From contig JAACWS010000025.1 in NCBI GenBank assembly GCA_009991955.1, positions 1 to 51,701 of the forward strand: 51,701 bases of DNA, in the 5' to 3' direction. The position numbers were made by a program, and so were the translations under genes. Shown here in pieces: positions 7,946-17,430 of this stretch (the stretch's first letter is position 1; each line of letters starts with the position of its first letter). The stretch comes from Spirochaetales bacterium. GTDB lineage: Bacteria > Spirochaetota > Spirochaetia > DSM-27196 > Salinispiraceae. Under the pieces are notes generated by a model that worked only from the letters and a program-made list of their open reading frames with translations, ran no database searches and was not told the DNA's origin.

Positions 7946-9634
7946 ATGAACCATGAAACCGACCTCTCAATTGCCCAAAGGGTCACCCCCCAATCAATTT
8001 TTGACGTTGCCCATACCCTTGGCCTCTCCACTGACCGCCTGTACCCCATAGGACCGTACATTGCGAAAGTGCTTAACCAGGACCCGGTAGAAACCCCAAA
8101 AAAGCGGGGACGGCTCATCTTAGTAACTGCGATGAACCCTACCAAAGCGGGGGAGGGAAAAACGACCGTCACCGTTGGATTGGGTGACGCCCTGGCCTTA
8201 CTGGGGAAACGAACCTGCGTAACCTTGCGCGAACCATCGATGGGTCCGGTTTTTGGGGTCAAGGGTGGAGCTGCAGGGGGAGGCCGTAGTCAAGTTATAC
8301 CAATGGAAGACTTAAACCTCCATTTTACCGGAGATATTCACGCAGTAACCTCGGCCCATAATCTTCTTTCGGCCCTGGTGGACAACCATATTCATTTTCG
8401 TAAAAGCCCCCGACTCGATGGACAGAAGGTGAACTGGCACCGGGTTCTGGATATGAACGATCGATCTCTTCGCTCGGTAATCTTAGGAGCTGGCCCCGAA
8501 AGTGGTACCCCTCGGGTAAGTAGCTTCTCGATTACCGCTGCGAGCGAGATTATGGCAATCCTTTGCCCTGCTCGAGATTCTCAGGACCTCCGGAATAGAC
8601 TTTCGAACATTATTGTTGGAGAGAGCGAAGAAAAAGAGCTGGTACGGGTTGGCAGCCTTGATTTTCAAGGAGCACTCTCGGTTGTTCTTCATCGGGCAAT
8701 CTACCCAAACCTTGTCCAAACCTTGGTTGGAACTCCGGTTCTCGTTCACGGTGGACCTTTTGCAAACATTGCTCACGGAACGAATAGTCTCATCGCCGAT
8801 AATCTGGCTCTCGAGCAGGCAGAATTTGTTGTGACCGAGGCAGGGTTTGGTGCTGATTTAGGAGGACAAAAATTCCTGGACCTGGTCAGCCCAATTGCGG
8901 GGTTTAGCCCCGATGGGGTGGTGGTTGTAGCTACCCTACGAGCCATTAAGCATCACGGGGGGGCGAAGGACTTCATCGAACCGAATACCCACGCTATTAT
9001 CAACGGAATTGCCAACCTTTTGGGACACCTCGAAAACCTCCGAGACGTCTATGGCCAAGAACCGGTAGCAGCAATCAATGAATTCCCAGGAGACTTGCCT
9101 AGAGAAATTGGTCTGGTACAAGAGCTCTTGACCAAGGCAGGCTTCCAGTCGTCCTTAACCCAAGTTTGGGCGAAGGGGGCAGAAGGTGGGGTGGATCTGG
9201 CCCAGAAGGTTCTTTCGAGCGTAGAAAATACCAGCCGCAAAAAAGGACTGACCAACAGGACCCTTGGCCACGGGGCAGAACCAGGAAGCCCTGTCCACGA
9301 GGCTGTCGAGAAGGTTGCACAAACAATCTATGGGGCAAAGAACGTTAGCTTTAGCCCCCAGGCACAAAAATCCTTAGATCAGCTCGCTGCCCGGGGCTTG
9401 GACCGACTACCCATTTGCATGGCAAAAACCCAGTACTCCTTCAGTGCCGATCCAAACCTACGGGGACGGCCCCGCAATTTTGAATACCCTGTGCGAGATT
9501 TGAAGGTATCCGGAGGTGCAGGATTTGTTGTAGTCTTTGGGGGTGATATTATGACAATGCCCGGGCTATCCCCTACCCCGGCTGCCATGGGTATGGATAT
9601 TAGCCCACGAGGTACGATATCGGGCCTCTTTTAA
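7946..9634 (+). CDS. fhs: Formate--tetrahydrofolate ligase
   Basis: A 562-residue cytoplasmic enzyme joining formate and tetrahydrofolate with ATP to give 10-formyl-THF, feeding one-carbon and purine metabolism. The nucleotide-binding P-loop PTKAGEGKTT is visible at about residues 55-64, followed by the family segments REPSMGPVFGVKGGAAGGG, LNLHFTGD and the C-terminal GDIMTMPGLS. Length matches the family (about 555-560). In an organism with a glycyl-radical enzyme in the same window it could reuse formate from fermentation; that link is inference. Start set at the second of two overlapping ATGs because of the -10 position. The next gene follows after 25 bp with its own strong ribosome site. 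Confidence 0.95.
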   Translation: MNHETDLSIAQRVTPQSIFDVAHTLGLSTDRLYPIGPYIAKVLNQDPVETPKKRGRLILVTAMNPTKAGEGKTTVTVGLGDALALLGKRTCVTLREPSMGPVFGVKGGAAGGGRSQVIPMEDLNLHFTGDIHAVTSAHNLLSALVDNHIHFRKSPRLDGQKVNWHRVLDMNDRSLRSVILGAGPESGTPRVSSFSITAASEIMAILCPARDSQDLRNRLSNIIVGESEEKELVRVGSLDFQGALSVVLHRAIYPNLVQTLVGTPVLVHGGPFANIAHGTNSLIADNLALEQAEFVVTEAGFGADLGGQKFLDLVSPIAGFSPDGVVVVATLRAIKHHGGAKDFIEPNTHAIINGIANLLGHLENLRDVYGQEPVAAINEFPGDLPREIGLVQELLTKAGFQSSLTQVWAKGAEGGVDLAQKVLSSVENTSRKKGLTNRTLGHGAEPGSPVHEAVEKVAQTIYGAKNVSFSPQAQKSLDQLAARGLDRLPICMAKTQYSFSADPNLRGRPRNFEYPVRDLKVSGGAGFVVVFGGDIMTMPGLSPTPAAMGMDISPRGTISGLF

Positions 9635-9659
9635 TTTCCTAATCTTAAGGAGGATCTCC

Positions 9660-10988
9660 TTGGCGACTCCCCTAGAACACCCGATTTTCCAAATTAATCG
9701 GATTGTCTACTGGCTCATTAATATATTTGTCCTCCTGGGGTTGTTCTATGGCATCTATGCCGATTTGTTCGTTGTCCGTTCGGTTTTTGCCGTAAACCTC
9801 TCGAACTTTGGTTCCCTTGTTGTCCTCCTTATCGGACTTACCTTGGTGAGACTAGGAAAGATCCCCCGAAATCATCAAATAGAACTCGTTCATTTTGTGG
9901 TCGTCTGGAACGTAGCCCTTTCAACGGTCATTGATAGCTCGAACGGTATGCTCGCTGATGTGCTCTTTACCGGAATCGTTATTGGTATGGCCATGACTGG
10001 ATCGTCTGCCTTTCTCTGTCGTAAACCCGTAACTCTCATCCTGGGTTTTGTTACCTATGCTCTCCTAACCTTTGTTACCATATCGGGAGGATCGCCTTTT
10101 CTTCATATCTGGTATCCCCTGTCGGCGATAGTCATTTTGGGTCACGTCGTTGTAATGTATTACTATCGCTCGTTGGTCGAAGATATGAGCCACCGTCTTG
10201 AGCATAGCAAATTTGCTCTTGAACACACGAACAAAGACCTCCGGCGAATGCGGCACAGGGCAGAAATGATTAATCTTCAAAACAAGCCCTTTGTTATCTT
10301 TGGTAAAAATACCGCAGGACTTATTCACGACTTCAAAAATGATTTAGCCCTACTAACCGCTACCAAATCGGTGGTAGAAATGAAAATACAGCGATCCATG
10401 GCCATCCAACCGGAGGATCTCGCCGGACTCTCCCGGGGCATCGAGAAGCTGTCCGAACGCATCGACCGGGTCCTCTACGTTACCTCCGCCCGAGAAGACT
10501 CAACTCCCGAAGTATTGAACCTTGCCGAAATTATGGATAGGTCAATGTATCCTTTCCAGCTCACCCCAGAGGTCAGAGCGGGAGTACGATTTACCCTGAA
10601 CGTACAGGATCAACATGTGGTCATTTTGGGGAATCGTTATACTTTTCTCCAGGTGGCCGAAAATCTCTTGCGGAATTCCTGCGAAGCTATTCTTGACCAT
10701 TCGGTGAGCGGTTCGGTCGAAATTTCTATTTTTTCCCAGGAAAATCAAGGAGTCATCGATATAATAGACACGGGGCCTGGAATATCGTTTTGCTTCGACT
10801 GTGATGAACCAAACTGCATGGACTGTGGGGTTTTTGCCATAGGCAAAACGACCAAAGCCCAGGGCTCAGGGTTTGGTATGCGTAATGTTATCAGCGGCGT
10901 AAAGGAGCTATCGGGCTCGATGTTTATCCGCTCGAAAGAGGGAGAGGGTACCTCGATTCGTCTTTCCTTTCCCCTCCATAGGAATTAA
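9660..10988 (+). CDS. Membrane histidine kinase with a Cys4 motif in the ATP lid
   Basis: A 442-residue sensor kinase: about five to six N-terminal membrane helices (15-170), a short coiled coil, an H-box with H223 in LIHDFKNDLALL, then a HATPase domain with N-box N339 (ENLLRNSCEA), G1 DTGPGIS and G2 GSGFGM. Between G1 and G2, where the ATP lid lies, is an insert C378-x2-C381-x4-C386-x2-C389 (CFDCDEPNCMDC), which looks like a metal or Fe-S ligand set. TTG start with a strong AAGGAGG site at 9647-9653. It sits between fhs and a DUF1499 lipoprotein and just upstream of the copper operon. No response regulator is adjacent, so the partner is unknown. Confidence 0.85.
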   Translation: MATPLEHPIFQINRIVYWLINIFVLLGLFYGIYADLFVVRSVFAVNLSNFGSLVVLLIGLTLVRLGKIPRNHQIELVHFVVVWNVALSTVIDSSNGMLADVLFTGIVIGMAMTGSSAFLCRKPVTLILGFVTYALLTFVTISGGSPFLHIWYPLSAIVILGHVVVMYYYRSLVEDMSHRLEHSKFALEHTNKDLRRMRHRAEMINLQNKPFVIFGKNTAGLIHDFKNDLALLTATKSVVEMKIQRSMAIQPEDLAGLSRGIEKLSERIDRVLYVTSAREDSTPEVLNLAEIMDRSMYPFQLTPEVRAGVRFTLNVQDQHVVILGNRYTFLQVAENLLRNSCEAILDHSVSGSVEISIFSQENQGVIDIIDTGPGISFCFDCDEPNCMDCGVFAIGKTTKAQGSGFGMRNVISGVKELSGSMFIRSKEGEGTSIRLSFPLHRN

Positions 10989-10991
10989 ATT

Positions 10992-11495
10992 ATGAAAATG
11001 CAGCCTATCTTTGTTGGACTCGTCGCGATTGGTTTTTCGGTTTTCCTTTTTACCGGTTGCTTTAGCCTTAGTCGAATGGCAAAAGAATCCCAGGACCCTG
11101 CGATGGCCCATAGTAGCTTCAAGGATGGGGATTTCGACTCCTGCCCCGAAAGCCCTAACTGTGTTAACTCCCAGGCAGAAATGACCGAGACCCCATACAT
11201 TGCACCATTCAGGTACGATGTTCCCCGGGACCAAGCCCGCACCTTTCTCCTCTCCCTTCTCGATGACCTCCCACGAACAAAGATTCTCCAGTCAACCGAT
11301 GACTATATTTGGGCCGAGGTACGAACTGGTCTCTTTGGGTTCACCGATGATCTTGAGTTCTACCTACCGGAAGATCCTCCGATTATCCACGTTCGCTCGG
11401 CGAGTCGGGTTGGATACAGCGACCTAGGAGCGAATCGCGACCGGGTAGAGAACTTACGCCGTACTTTCCAGGAACGAGTCACCGTCCTTCGTTGA
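10992..11495 (+). CDS. DUF1499-family lipoprotein
   Basis: A 167-residue predicted lipoprotein: signal peptide helix at about 6-20 and lipobox FTGC with C22, then a DUF1499 domain recognised by the CPESPNCVNS segment and IHVRSASRVGYSDLGANR near the C terminus. The domain's function is not established. It starts 3 bp after the kinase stop with a weak AGGAAT site, so it is probably co-transcribed with fhs and the kinase. Its 3' end overlaps the -35 region of the copA promoter (11492). Confidence 0.85.
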   Translation: MKMQPIFVGLVAIGFSVFLFTGCFSLSRMAKESQDPAMAHSSFKDGDFDSCPESPNCVNSQAEMTETPYIAPFRYDVPRDQARTFLLSLLDDLPRTKILQSTDDYIWAEVRTGLFGFTDDLEFYLPEDPPIIHVRSASRVGYSDLGANRDRVENLRRTFQERVTVLR

Positions 11496-11520
11496 CAAAT
11501 ATACCCCTAGGGGGTATATT
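11492..11520 (+). promoter_or_regulatory. copA promoter with CsoR-type copper operator
   Basis: A near-consensus promoter: TTGACA (11492-11497), 17-bp spacer, TATATT (11515-11520), 6 nt before the copA ATG. The spacer and -10 are covered by a perfect inverted repeat with 10-bp arms AATATACCCC and GGGGTATATT (11498-11507 and 11511-11520) around a 3-base centre. ATACCCC-n-GGGGTAT is the known pattern for CsoR copper repressors, so copper-dependent derepression of copA-copZ is the expected control. No csoR gene is in the window. Confidence 0.88.
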
Positions 11521-11526
11521 TAAGGG

Positions 11527-13830
11527 ATGAGTGAACAACAAACTACCCTCCACATAGAGGGAATGACCTGCACCTCCTGCTCAGCAGCAGTCGAAAGGTC
11601 TTTAAAGACTCTCGATTTTGTTCTCGATGCTCAGGTGAACTTCGCCGGCAAAAAAGCAATCGTACGGTACTCCTCCGAAAAAAACCCCGATCCGGTTCGC
11701 GCCCGAGAAGTATTTTTTCAGGCGGTAAAAAATGCCGGCTACGATCCAATCGACCCCTTACAAAAGAAAGCCGAGGGAGACAAACGACTTCGAGATGAGG
11801 GTCTTAAAGTACTCTTCGCCTGGATTATAACTGGGCCTCTCATGGTTTCTATGCTTCTCATGATGATTTGGAATATTCATCTTCTGCCTGTGGCTGTGGA
11901 CCGCTGGGTGAACCTTATTGGAGCGTCGGTGGTCATTTTTGTAATTGGCTGGCAGGTAATTCGGACAACTATGCTCAATTTTCGCCACCTGAACTTTACC
12001 ATGGATGCCCTCATCGGAATTGGTACCCTCGCAGCATTTGCGACCGGAATTTTAAGGCTTGCTGGAGCTGAGGTTATCGATTTTACGACCGTCGGAGCCA
12101 TGATTATGGCAATCCATATGATAGGAAACTACATCAAGGTCCGGGCAACCGGACGAGCAAGTCAGGCTATTCAAGCTCTCCTTGAACTAGGGGCGAAAGA
12201 AGCAAGCCTTCTCCTTCCCGACGGAACAATTCGAAAGACCTCGGTCGATCAACTCAAGCCCGGAGATCGAGTTCGGGTCCTCCCGGGGGAAAAAATTCCG
12301 ATGGATGGAATCATACGGGTTGGTACAACTGCTATCGACGAGTCAATGATTACCGGTGAGTCGGTTCCCCGGGATAAGGGCGTAGGCGACCAGGTTGTTG
12401 GGGCCACAGTAAATCAGATGGGGTCCATCGAGGTCGAAATTCAGGCAGTAGGCGAGGACAGTTTCCTCCAACGGATAGTCCTCATGGTAGAGGAAGCCCA
12501 AAACAGCCGAGTTCCAATTCAAGATTTTGCCGATTCGGTAACCCGAGTGTTTGTACCCGCTATTATGGTCCTTTCGGTTCTTACCTTTATTGGATGGATG
12601 ATTTTTGGAACTCCGGCATCTCAACTCTTGGAATGGGTATCGCCAATTCTGCCCTGGGTCGATCCAAGCCGATCGTTGGTAAGCCAGGCCTTGGCTGCAG
12701 CTATTGCGGTACTGGTCATAGCCTGTCCTTGCGCCCTTGGCCTCGCGACTCCTACCGCCCTCATGGTGGGTATGGGCAAGGCCGCCGAACTGGGAATTCT
12801 TATTCGAAACGGCGAAGCAATTCAGGCGGCCAAAGACCTCGATTCGGTCGTCTTTGATAAGACCGGAACCCTGACCCTCGGTCGCCCATCCCTCACCGAC
12901 TGGAAAACCGCCGATGGGGTGGAACAAGACTTCTTCTTCGGTATCCTTCGCGGGGTTGAAGAATATTCCGAACACCCCTTGGCTCGCTCCTTGGTCGACG
13001 CCCTCAAAGAAAGGAAAATCGCGGCCCTTGGAGTAATCGATACCCGAGTCGTTCCTGGAAGGGGGATTTCTGGCTATTTCCAGAAAAATCCCCTGGTCAA
13101 AGCCCTGGTTCGGGTAGGAAAAGAAAAGTGGATGTCTGAAGAAGGTCTCGAGATTCCTGAAGACCTTTCAGCGGTAAGTAAGCAGTGGTCGTCGGAGGGA
13201 AAAACCCTCGTGTATGCCGCCGAGGACAATCACATTCTGGGTGTGGCCGCCTTGGCCGATCCTCTGAAGTCCGACAGTATCGCGGCGATTCGATCTCTCC
13301 ATGAGCTGGGAGTCAAAACCTACATGCTCACCGGCGATACCAAGCCGGCGGCTGAGCATATTGCGCGGCAGGCGGGTATCGATTCGGTCTTCGCCGAACT
13401 CTTACCCGAGGACAAGATACATAAGGTTCAAGAACTCCAGGCCGAGGGTCGACAGGTAGCGATGATAGGCGACGGAATTAACGACGCCCCGGCCCTGAAG
13501 CAGGCCCGAGTTGGTATAGCTATTGGTACGGGCACCGATATCGCCATCGAATCCGCCGATGTAACCCTTATTTCTGGTCAAGTCACGGGTGTCGCCACGG
13601 GAATCACCTTGAGTAAAAAGAGCTTTGAGACGATCCAAATGAACCTGCTGTGGGCCTTCGGTTACAACTTCATAGCCATACCCCTCGCCATGTTTGGCAT
13701 GTTGCACCCCGTTATGGCCGAAATAGCCATGGCCCTTAGTAGCATTACCGTAGTAATGAACTCCCTGCTTCTGCGGGGAAGAATAGAAAAAGCCCTGGTA
13801 GGGCACAAGAAGGAGGAAGGGCTCATTTAG
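11527..13830 (+). CDS. copA: Copper-exporting P1B-type ATPase
   Basis: A 767-residue P-type ATPase that exports Cu(I) across the inner membrane. One N-terminal heavy-metal domain carries GMTC15TSC18. The membrane metal site is C400-P401-C402 ([14 protein letters not shown]), the phosphorylated aspartate is D444 in DKTGTLT, followed by HP in [18 protein letters not shown] and the hinge [10 protein letters not shown]. Length and domain order are normal. CPC plus the CsoR-type operator and the downstream chaperone argue for Cu(I) rather than Zn or Cd. ATG 11527 follows the -10 box by 6 nt; TAAGGG immediately before it could also act as a very short ribosome site. Confidence 0.96.
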   Translation: MSEQQTTLHIEGMTCTSCSAAVERSLKTLDFVLDAQVNFAGKKAIVRYSSEKNPDPVRAREVFFQAVKNAGYDPIDPLQKKAEGDKRLRDEGLKVLFAWIITGPLMVSMLLMMIWNIHLLPVAVDRWVNLIGASVVIFVIGWQVIRTTMLNFRHLNFTMDALIGIGTLAAFATGILRLAGAEVIDFTTVGAMIMAIHMIGNYIKVRATGRASQAIQALLELGAKEASLLLPDGTIRKTSVDQLKPGDRVRVLPGEKIPMDGIIRVGTTAIDESMITGESVPRDKGVGDQVVGATVNQMGSIEVEIQAVGEDSFLQRIVLMVEEAQNSRVPIQDFADSVTRVFVPAIMVLSVLTFIGWMIFGTPASQLLEWVSPILPWVDPSRSLVSQALAAAIAVLVIACPCALGLATPTALMVGMGKAAELGILIRNGEAIQAAKDLDSVVFDKTGTLTLGRPSLTDWKTADGVEQDFFFGILRGVEEYSEHPLARSLVDALKERKIAALGVIDTRVVPGRGISGYFQKNPLVKALVRVGKEKWMSEEGLEIPEDLSAVSKQWSSEGKTLVYAAEDNHILGVAALADPLKSDSIAAIRSLHELGVKTYMLTGDTKPAAEHIARQAGIDSVFAELLPEDKIHKVQELQAEGRQVAMIGDGINDAPALKQARVGIAIGTGTDIAIESADVTLISGQVTGVATGITLSKKSFETIQMNLLWAFGYNFIAIPLAMFGMLHPVMAEIAMALSSITVVMNSLLLRGRIEKALVGHKKEEGLI

Positions 13831-13843
13831 CCCTAACAAGAGT

Positions 13844-14071
13844 ATGGGTCTATTTACGAAGAAAGAAAGTATGAGTATTTCGATTCCCGACATGAGCTGT
13901 GGTCACTGTGAAGCAAAAGTGACCGCCGCCCTTAAAGGCGTCAAGGACGTTACGGCGATGAAGATCGACCTACCGGGAAAAAAAGCTACTCTCACAATCA
14001 ATAGTGGGCTGAACTTCGAAGTAGTAAACGAGGCGCTGTCAAAGGCCGGATACCCAGCCCAGTTGGTCTAG
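13844..14071 (+). CDS. copZ: CopZ-like copper chaperone (heavy-metal-associated domain)
   Basis: A 75-residue HMA-domain protein that would carry Cu(I) in the cytoplasm to CopA. The metal motif is MSCGHC, with the ferredoxin-like fold continuing through KVTAALKGVKDV and the closing EALSKAGYPAQLV. It starts 13 bp after copA and is certainly in the same operon. An alternative start at ATG 13871 would remove the lysine-rich extra residues MGLFTKKES and give the usual 66-residue size; the true start is undecided. Confidence 0.9.
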   Translation: MGLFTKKESMSISIPDMSCGHCEAKVTAALKGVKDVTAMKIDLPGKKATLTINSGLNFEVVNEALSKAGYPAQLV

Positions 14072-14107
14072 ACTCGAGGGTCTCATGTTTCCTTTCAAAT
14101 TCTAAAC

Positions 14108-15571
14108 CTACTCACCGTCCACGCAGCACTCAGGAGATTCTCGAACTGCGGCCCGGGCAGCATCTGCGACCCGTTCAGCCTCAATTTCTTTCTGCTCTTC
14201 AATCACTTCTTTGTCGATATCCGGAAGTACCAAGTTCAGAATAACACCAACCAAGGTTGCGAGGGCTACCCCTGAAATAGTAAAGCCCAGACCGTCGCCG
14301 GTGCTTAAAGAAAGAGAACCTCCACCGATTCCAATGACCAAAATAACCGAGGAAATAATCAGATTCCGCTTGTGACCATAATCAACTCCGCTTTCGACCA
14401 GAGTTCGAATTCCTGCACTGGCAATGATTCCGAAGAGGACCATGGTAATGCCACCCATAACTGGAGAAGGTATTGTCTGAATCAAGGCACCAAATTTATT
14501 AAAAAACGACAACCCGAGAGCAATAACCGCCGCCCCTCCAATAACCCATACGGAATAAACCCGAGAAATCGCCATGACCCCGACATTCTCGCCGTAGGTC
14601 GTGTTAGGTGGCCCGCCAAAGATCGCCGCAAGGCTCGTGGCCAGTCCGTCGCCCAGGAGTGTCCGATGCAATCCCGGATCTTCGTAGATGTTCTTTCCTA
14701 CTACCCGACCGATTACCAGGGTATCACCCAAATGTTCAGAAATTGTTGCCAGACTCACCACAAGGAAAATGGAAATTGGAACTACATCAAAGTCCAGCCG
14801 AACCAGGGTTGGAAAACTAAGCCAGGCCGCTTCCCGAACACCCTCAAAGGCTATGAGAGCAAAGGTTGAATCAATAGAGCCCAAAAGGAGGGTCGATAGA
14901 TATCCAACGATTATTGCCATGAGAATGGGAATTACCGTAAAAAACCCTTTAAGAACGACACTAAAAACAATCGCCGTAGAGAGGGTTATGAGGGCTATGA
15001 GGGTCGCGTGGATCGAAAACTCATTATTCAAGTAGAAGACCTGACCCATGGCGACGGGAGAAAGACTCAACCCAATTACAATGATAACCGAACCAATAAC
15101 AACCGGCGGCAAGATCCGATGAATCCAACGATTGCCGAATAGCTTAATCAATCCAGCGACCAAAGCATACAGTAGGCCTACCACGAAAGCTGCTCCCATG
15201 GCGTACGAAGGACCAAAGGCTGGACTCGAAGAAATGGAAATGAGGGGCGCAATAAACGCGAAACTCGATCCCAAATAGGCCGGTACCCTACCTTTGGTAA
15301 TAAAAATATATAGAAGAGTTCCAAGCCCGCTGGTAAATAAAGCTACCGAAGGACTGAGCCCTGTGAGCAGGGGTACCAATATTGTAGCACTGAACATTGC
15401 AAAGACATGCTGCAGCGATAGGAGAATCCATTTCCCCAGACTGGGCCTTTCGTTTATCCCAATAGACTGATGGTGCATTGTTTCTTTACCTCGGGTCACC
15501 ATTACCTGCAAAATAGCCTCTCGGTCAAGGTAGATTTTGTGGTTCTTGGCAAATAGGTTCCAGAATGGCAC
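14108..15571 (-). CDS. uraA: Uracil permease (UraA, NCS2 family)
   Basis: A 487-residue nucleobase:cation symporter of the NCS2 family. It closely follows the UraA pattern: SLQHVFAMFSATILVPLLTG at the first helix, GTLLYIFITKGRVPAYLGSSFAF, ISEHLGD (the helix 8 glutamate and histidine that contact uracil and protons), GGPPNTTYGENVGVMA and PSPVMGG. The C terminus is unusually acidic and ends CCVDGE. The GTG start at 15571 gives about 38 residues before the UraA-like core; ATG within MHHQSIGINERPSLG is a plausible shorter start. Divergent from the next gene with almost no spacer. Confidence 0.93.
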   Translation of the reverse strand: MPFWNLFAKNHKIYLDREAILQVMVTRGKETMHHQSIGINERPSLGKWILLSLQHVFAMFSATILVPLLTGLSPSVALFTSGLGTLLYIFITKGRVPAYLGSSFAFIAPLISISSSPAFGPSYAMGAAFVVGLLYALVAGLIKLFGNRWIHRILPPVVIGSVIIVIGLSLSPVAMGQVFYLNNEFSIHATLIALITLSTAIVFSVVLKGFFTVIPILMAIIVGYLSTLLLGSIDSTFALIAFEGVREAAWLSFPTLVRLDFDVVPISIFLVVSLATISEHLGDTLVIGRVVGKNIYEDPGLHRTLLGDGLATSLAAIFGGPPNTTYGENVGVMAISRVYSVWVIGGAAVIALGLSFFNKFGALIQTIPSPVMGGITMVLFGIIASAGIRTLVESGVDYGHKRNLIISSVILVIGIGGGSLSLSTGDGLGFTISGVALATLVGVILNLVLPDIDKEVIEEQKEIEAERVADAARAAVRESPECCVDGE

Positions 15572-15582
15572 AATAGTAAATA

Positions 15583-17430
15583 TTGGGTACCCGAGCTACT
15601 GGAAACCCGAGGGAGAACGGCCTGGAAAAGTCCACCAATGACCCAAGAAATACTTACCTCCTCGCAACCCTAAGTATACTTCTCCTTATACCGGCCTCGG
15701 GATCTATGGGATTTTTTGCTCTCGTTGCAGCCCATGAAGGGAAAGAATACGTTCATTCTCTCTTGTCCCGGGGAGCCGCCCTCATTGAAAGTAGTATAAG
15801 CTTCGTCGAAATAGATCTGCGTGAGGGCTCTGACAGTCTGGGGGGGGATTTTCTACTCTCGGTACAAGAGGGTGTCCTTTGGGGTGAACTATTGTCCAAG
15901 GATGGAACCGACGGGGCTAAAAAACCTATAGAATTTCGGAATTGGGACCTTCTAAGAGGCGAACAAAATCTTCACTTTAGTATCTTTCGGTCGAACACTG
16001 GTGAGGTTCTTGTTTCTGACGAGCCTCGAGATTTCGCCCAATTCCGAGTGGCACAGATCATTGAGGATGGTCCGGAAGTTCATCTCCAATCGATATTTCG
16101 GGGCTATACAAGCCCATCGGCTGTATTGGTCGACCTCCAAAACTCGCTCGCCCAGGAACTTGGTCTGGTTGTATATCTGGCAGACCCCTCTCTACCTTTC
16201 GGGAATACTTCCCTTACCCGCCTACTCTTTGCCTTTTTTGTATACTTATTCGTGACCGTTGTCATTGTCATTGGAATAGTAGATCGATTCTTTCTTTCTC
16301 GAATTCGATTCATGCACGGTACCCTGCCGTACTTCGAAAAATTGATCTTCCAGGATCGACCCCTGGATCCACGAATGGGCCCTGATCCTGGATTCGACGA
16401 GATTGGTACCTACTCTCGGGAAGTCTTTACCCTCTTTTTGCGTGCCCAAAGACGAACAAAAGAACTCCGAAGCCTCGTGGACTCCCTGGAATTCCGAGAA
16501 AAACGACTATCCTCCCGTCCCTACGACTTTTTTTCCTTCTTCGGAAACCAAATCTCCGGCGCCGTACAAATACTTACCCAGTTCCCATTAATCCTTCAGG
16601 ATCTAGAAAATCCAAAAGAAAAAAGACAATTCCTAGAGACCTTACAAATAGAAAGTCAGAAACTGCGGTCGCTGACCCAACTCATTCAAAGCCTAGGTTC
16701 TCCAAGAAAACACGACGACTTCCCAGGTATTTTTCGATGCCCAGACTTTCGAAGAGTTCTTCAAAACGATGTCAATCTTTGGGGTGGCCAAGGACTTCTG
16801 GTTACTTTTTTGCCCGCAGACTGGGACGACCGGTCCTTTGATCTAAACCTTTTCCTCCTCGTTCATTTTTGGCGAATTTCAATCTGCAGCCTCTATACAA
16901 AAACTAGGGCGACTGATATGTCTTTCGGAATGTCAAAAATTGCCGAAAGAGAATCAAAATCAATTCTTCGCTTTGAACTGGCTTTTTCGAGTCCTCGAGC
17001 AGATATACAAAAATATACGTTGACCGAAGAAACCGGACTTCAGTCCGTAACGGACTTCCTTGATCGCCATGAGCCGGTACTCAATCTTTATAGGGAAGAG
17101 AACCAGGAAAACTTATCCGCTCGCTATCGGTTTGTCCTAGACCTTCAAGCCAAGGAAATAAAACTTCCCCAGACCCTATTTCAACGGGACAACAAGTCTG
17201 GGGGTTTCGCAGCTATCAACCCTGCCCTACTTAAGAAAATTCAGTCTTCCGACCCGGTAATTCGAACCGAGGGACTACTATTTCTTCTCGATCTGTCCAG
17301 AGAACATGGTTGGCTCGAGACCGAGCAATACGTCATTCTCTGCCTCGGTTCATCGAGTCCGTCTTGTCCGTACCGAGATAAAATACTGGAAATACTCACC
17401 ACCCTTAACCTCCAGGAGCAGAATGAATGA
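15583..17430 (+). CDS. Two-TM sensor-like protein with degenerate histidine-kinase core
   Basis: A 615-residue protein I do not recognise as a named family. A first membrane helix (about 26-48) and a second (about 207-230) enclose an extracytoplasmic domain of about 155 residues. The cytoplasmic part has a helical region (FFSFFGNQISGAVQILTQ to SQKLRSLTQLIQSL) that resembles a kinase dimerisation domain without a phosphorylatable histidine, then a region reminiscent of a HATPase fold (LFLLVHFWRISICSLY) lacking the N and G boxes. It would be a signalling scaffold rather than an enzyme; inference. TTG start at 15583 is weakly supported. It overlaps the downstream lipoprotein gene by 4 bases (ATGA). 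Confidence 0.6.
   Translation: MGTRATGNPRENGLEKSTNDPRNTYLLATLSILLLIPASGSMGFFALVAAHEGKEYVHSLLSRGAALIESSISFVEIDLREGSDSLGGDFLLSVQEGVLWGELLSKDGTDGAKKPIEFRNWDLLRGEQNLHFSIFRSNTGEVLVSDEPRDFAQFRVAQIIEDGPEVHLQSIFRGYTSPSAVLVDLQNSLAQELGLVVYLADPSLPFGNTSLTRLLFAFFVYLFVTVVIVIGIVDRFFLSRIRFMHGTLPYFEKLIFQDRPLDPRMGPDPGFDEIGTYSREVFTLFLRAQRRTKELRSLVDSLEFREKRLSSRPYDFFSFFGNQISGAVQILTQFPLILQDLENPKEKRQFLETLQIESQKLRSLTQLIQSLGSPRKHDDFPGIFRCPDFRRVLQNDVNLWGGQGLLVTFLPADWDDRSFDLNLFLLVHFWRISICSLYTKTRATDMSFGMSKIAERESKSILRFELAFSSPRADIQKYTLTEETGLQSVTDFLDRHEPVLNLYREENQENLSARYRFVLDLQAKEIKLPQTLFQRDNKSGGFAAINPALLKKIQSSDPVIRTEGLLFLLDLSREHGWLETEQYVILCLGSSSPSCPYRDKILEILTTLNLQEQNE

Noticed and set aside
12343-12975. 210-codon minus-strand frame inside copA
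   Set aside because: Antisense shadow; copA is intact with all P-type ATPase motifs.
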